From assembly GCA_963753905.1 (NCBI GenBank), contig CAVWDZ010000003.1, positions 62,001 to 126,000 on the forward strand: a stretch of 64,000 nucleotides of DNA, written 5' to 3'. This stretch comes from Bog-756 sp963753905 (GTDB lineage Bacteria; Actinomycetota; Acidimicrobiia; Acidimicrobiales; RAAP-2). Position 1 is the stretch's first letter. Each line of letters opens with the position of its first letter. The position numbers and the translations under genes were made by a program. This document shows, piece after piece, positions 62,908-64,000 of this stretch. Under the pieces are notes generated by a model. The model saw only the letters and a program-made list of their open reading frames with translations, searched no databases and was not told where the DNA came from.

Positions 62908-64000
62908 TCAGGATCCGGGCGGCGTGACGTAGGAGTAGTCGCAACGGTACCCGTTGGTGGGGCCGTCGATCGGAGGATCGTCCATCCGCTCGTACTGGCC
63001 GTTCTGAACCTGTCCGAGCAGATAGCAGTTGCCCACGGTCTTGGCCGCGGGGTTGTTGGGCGCAATGATGTTGTCGCCGCTGAAGCTGGTGATCTTGGAC
63101 AGGGCCTGGAGCAGGGAGCCGCGGCTCGGGTCGGAGCCCGCGTTCTTGAGCGCCTGGGAGAAGAGCTCGGCGGACAGCCATCCGTAGAGGGTGAAGAGGT
63201 CGGTCTTGAAGCCCGGGTCCGCCTGCTGCACCCACTTGTTGAAGGTACCCACCGCCGGGATGGCCGGGTAGTCCTGCCCCAGGAAGAAGGAGGTGTTCTG
63301 GTCGACCTGTGCGCCGTCGACGGCCTGGGGTCCACCCGAGGCGGACACCAGGTCGTTGGAGTAGCTGGCCGACCCGATGATCACCTGGGGGTGGAAGTTC
63401 TGCTCCTGGAGGTCCTTGAACATGGCCGAGGCATAGTTCTCGGGGAGCTGATCGAGGAAGAGGATCTTGACGCCCGCGTTCTTCATGGCGATGACGTTCT
63501 GGGTGTAGTCGGTCTGGGTCACCGGGACGCTCGGGTCGTAGACGACCTTGAAGCCGACCTTCTGCATGACGTACTTCTCGCCGACCCAGTCGACCTGGGC
63601 GGAGGCCTGGTCGGAGACGACCGTGCCGACTCCGTCGACATCGTTCGGGAACTTGTGCTTGAAGTACTGGAGCGGACCCTCCTGCCATCCGCCGAGCAGC
63701 GGCACCGCGCTGTAGACGTTGGGGAGCTTGGTGGTCGGGATGTCGAGGACGACCGAAACGTCGGGCATCCCCGGATCGGCGGCGAGCAGGGCACCGCCGT
63801 AGCTGTCCTGGAGGGAGAACCCGCCCACGAGGGAGAAGTCGTTGGTGATGGCGTTCTGTGTGGCCTGGTGGTTGCCCGCCCCGCTGAACCCGTCGTCGGC
63901 GGAGTCGACCACGATCTTGCGGCCGTTGATCCCGCCGGTCGAGTTCACGTAGGCGGCGTAGGCCTCGGTGCCCACGAGGGCCCCCTTGAAGAGCCCGCCG
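62908..64000 (-). CDS. Branched-chain amino acid-type ABC transporter substrate-binding protein, N-terminus outside the window
   Basis: The visible 363-364 residues are a type I periplasmic binding protein of the LivK/Peripla_BP_6 family: AAYVNSTGGINGRKIVVDSADDGFSG, a TKLPNVYSAVPLLGG region, WVGEKYVMQKVGFKVVYDPS, and FHPQVIIGSASYSNDLVSASG. The frame is open through the window end (…GGLFKGALVGTEAYAAY), so the signal peptide is missing here. It should capture the solute outside the cell for the fused LivHMG/LivF transporter 56 bases downstream. Confidence 0.9.
   Translation of the reverse strand, partial: GGLFKGALVGTEAYAAYVNSTGGINGRKIVVDSADDGFSGAGNHQATQNAITNDFSLVGGFSLQDSYGGALLAADPGMPDVSVVLDIPTTKLPNVYSAVPLLGGWQEGPLQYFKHKFPNDVDGVGTVVSDQASAQVDWVGEKYVMQKVGFKVVYDPSVPVTQTDYTQNVIAMKNAGVKILFLDQLPENYASAMFKDLQEQNFHPQVIIGSASYSNDLVSASGGPQAVDGAQVDQNTSFFLGQDYPAIPAVGTFNKWVQQADPGFKTDLFTLYGWLSAELFSQALKNAGSDPSRGSLLQALSKITSFSGDNIIAPNNPAAKTVGNCYLLGQVQNGQYERMDDPPIDGPTNGYRCDYSYVTPPGS

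Overview
The window is very GC-rich, gene-dense chromosomal DNA from a high-GC actinobacterium. WhiB, a PdtaS-type kinase, the MSMEG_4193/DUF3090/SCO1664 gene trio, DUF3107, an F420-hydrogenase-beta-like protein and an ECF sigma/ZAS anti-sigma pair all point to Actinomycetota. A full System I cytochrome c maturation operon, a secreted G1 (acid) peptidase and a type II IDH-like gene beside acnA suggest a deep-branching, possibly acidimicrobial lineage; that placement is inference. Nothing resembles a prophage, IS element, CRISPR array or defence island. The only accessory-looking DNA is the lower-GC flank of the tRNA at the left edge.

Layout. 1-500: the 3' part of tRNA-Arg(CCG) and a tiny ORF. 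550-4400 (-): G1 peptidase, DUF2510 membrane protein, AlkB, an RDD membrane protein coupled to a nonapeptide-repeat protein, and a PrxQ peroxiredoxin. 4.6-6.4 kb (+): a DrrAB-type ABC exporter. 6.5-11.1 kb: aconitase facing an IDH-like dehydrogenase coupled to a PIG-L deacetylase. 11.1-15.0 kb: DEAD-box helicase, thiC with a thi-box-like leader, and a second PrxQ. 15.1-20.9 kb (+): FrhB-like protein, MMPL exporter, and the mycothiol-associated trio. 20.9-26.2 kb (-): SGNH/MBOAT acylation pair, etfBA, and a glycerophosphodiesterase. 26.4-29.9 kb: whiB facing pdtaS, then a PHP phosphatase and an O-methyltransferase. 29.9-34.1 kb: paired Get3/ArsA-like ATPases, DUF3107, a dGTPase-like HD protein and YccF. 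34.2-38.8 kb: CFA synthase, then an Fe-S group (Mrp, SufR-like regulator, cysteine desulfurase). 38.8-47.7 kb (-): gmd, ccdA and ccmABCDEF-resA-ccmH. 47.7-54.6 kb: enoyl-CoA hydratase, glycosyltransferase, TetR regulator, sigma/anti-sigma pair, diiron protein, LMW phosphatase and acyl-CoA dehydrogenase. 54.8-59.2 kb: cold-shock protein and divergent cysS/valS; cysS is apparently frameshifted. 59.2-64 kb (-): a branched-chain amino acid-type ABC transporter in which LivH, LivM and LivG are fused in one 952-residue chain, plus LivF and a substrate-binding protein cut by the window edge.

How the genes work together. Many promoters look leaderless: a TANNNT box lies 6-7 bases before ATG/GTG, and this settles several start codons. 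The ccm block would mature c-type cytochromes, with CcdA and the ResA-like protein supplying reductant. Acyl-CoA dehydrogenase, enoyl-CoA hydratase and ETF form a scattered beta-oxidation set. The Mrp/SufR-like/NifS group would serve Fe-S proteins such as aconitase, ThiC, WhiB and the FrhB-like protein. No stretch longer than about 300 bases lacks a gene, apart from 66-549 if the small ORF at 300-476 is not real.
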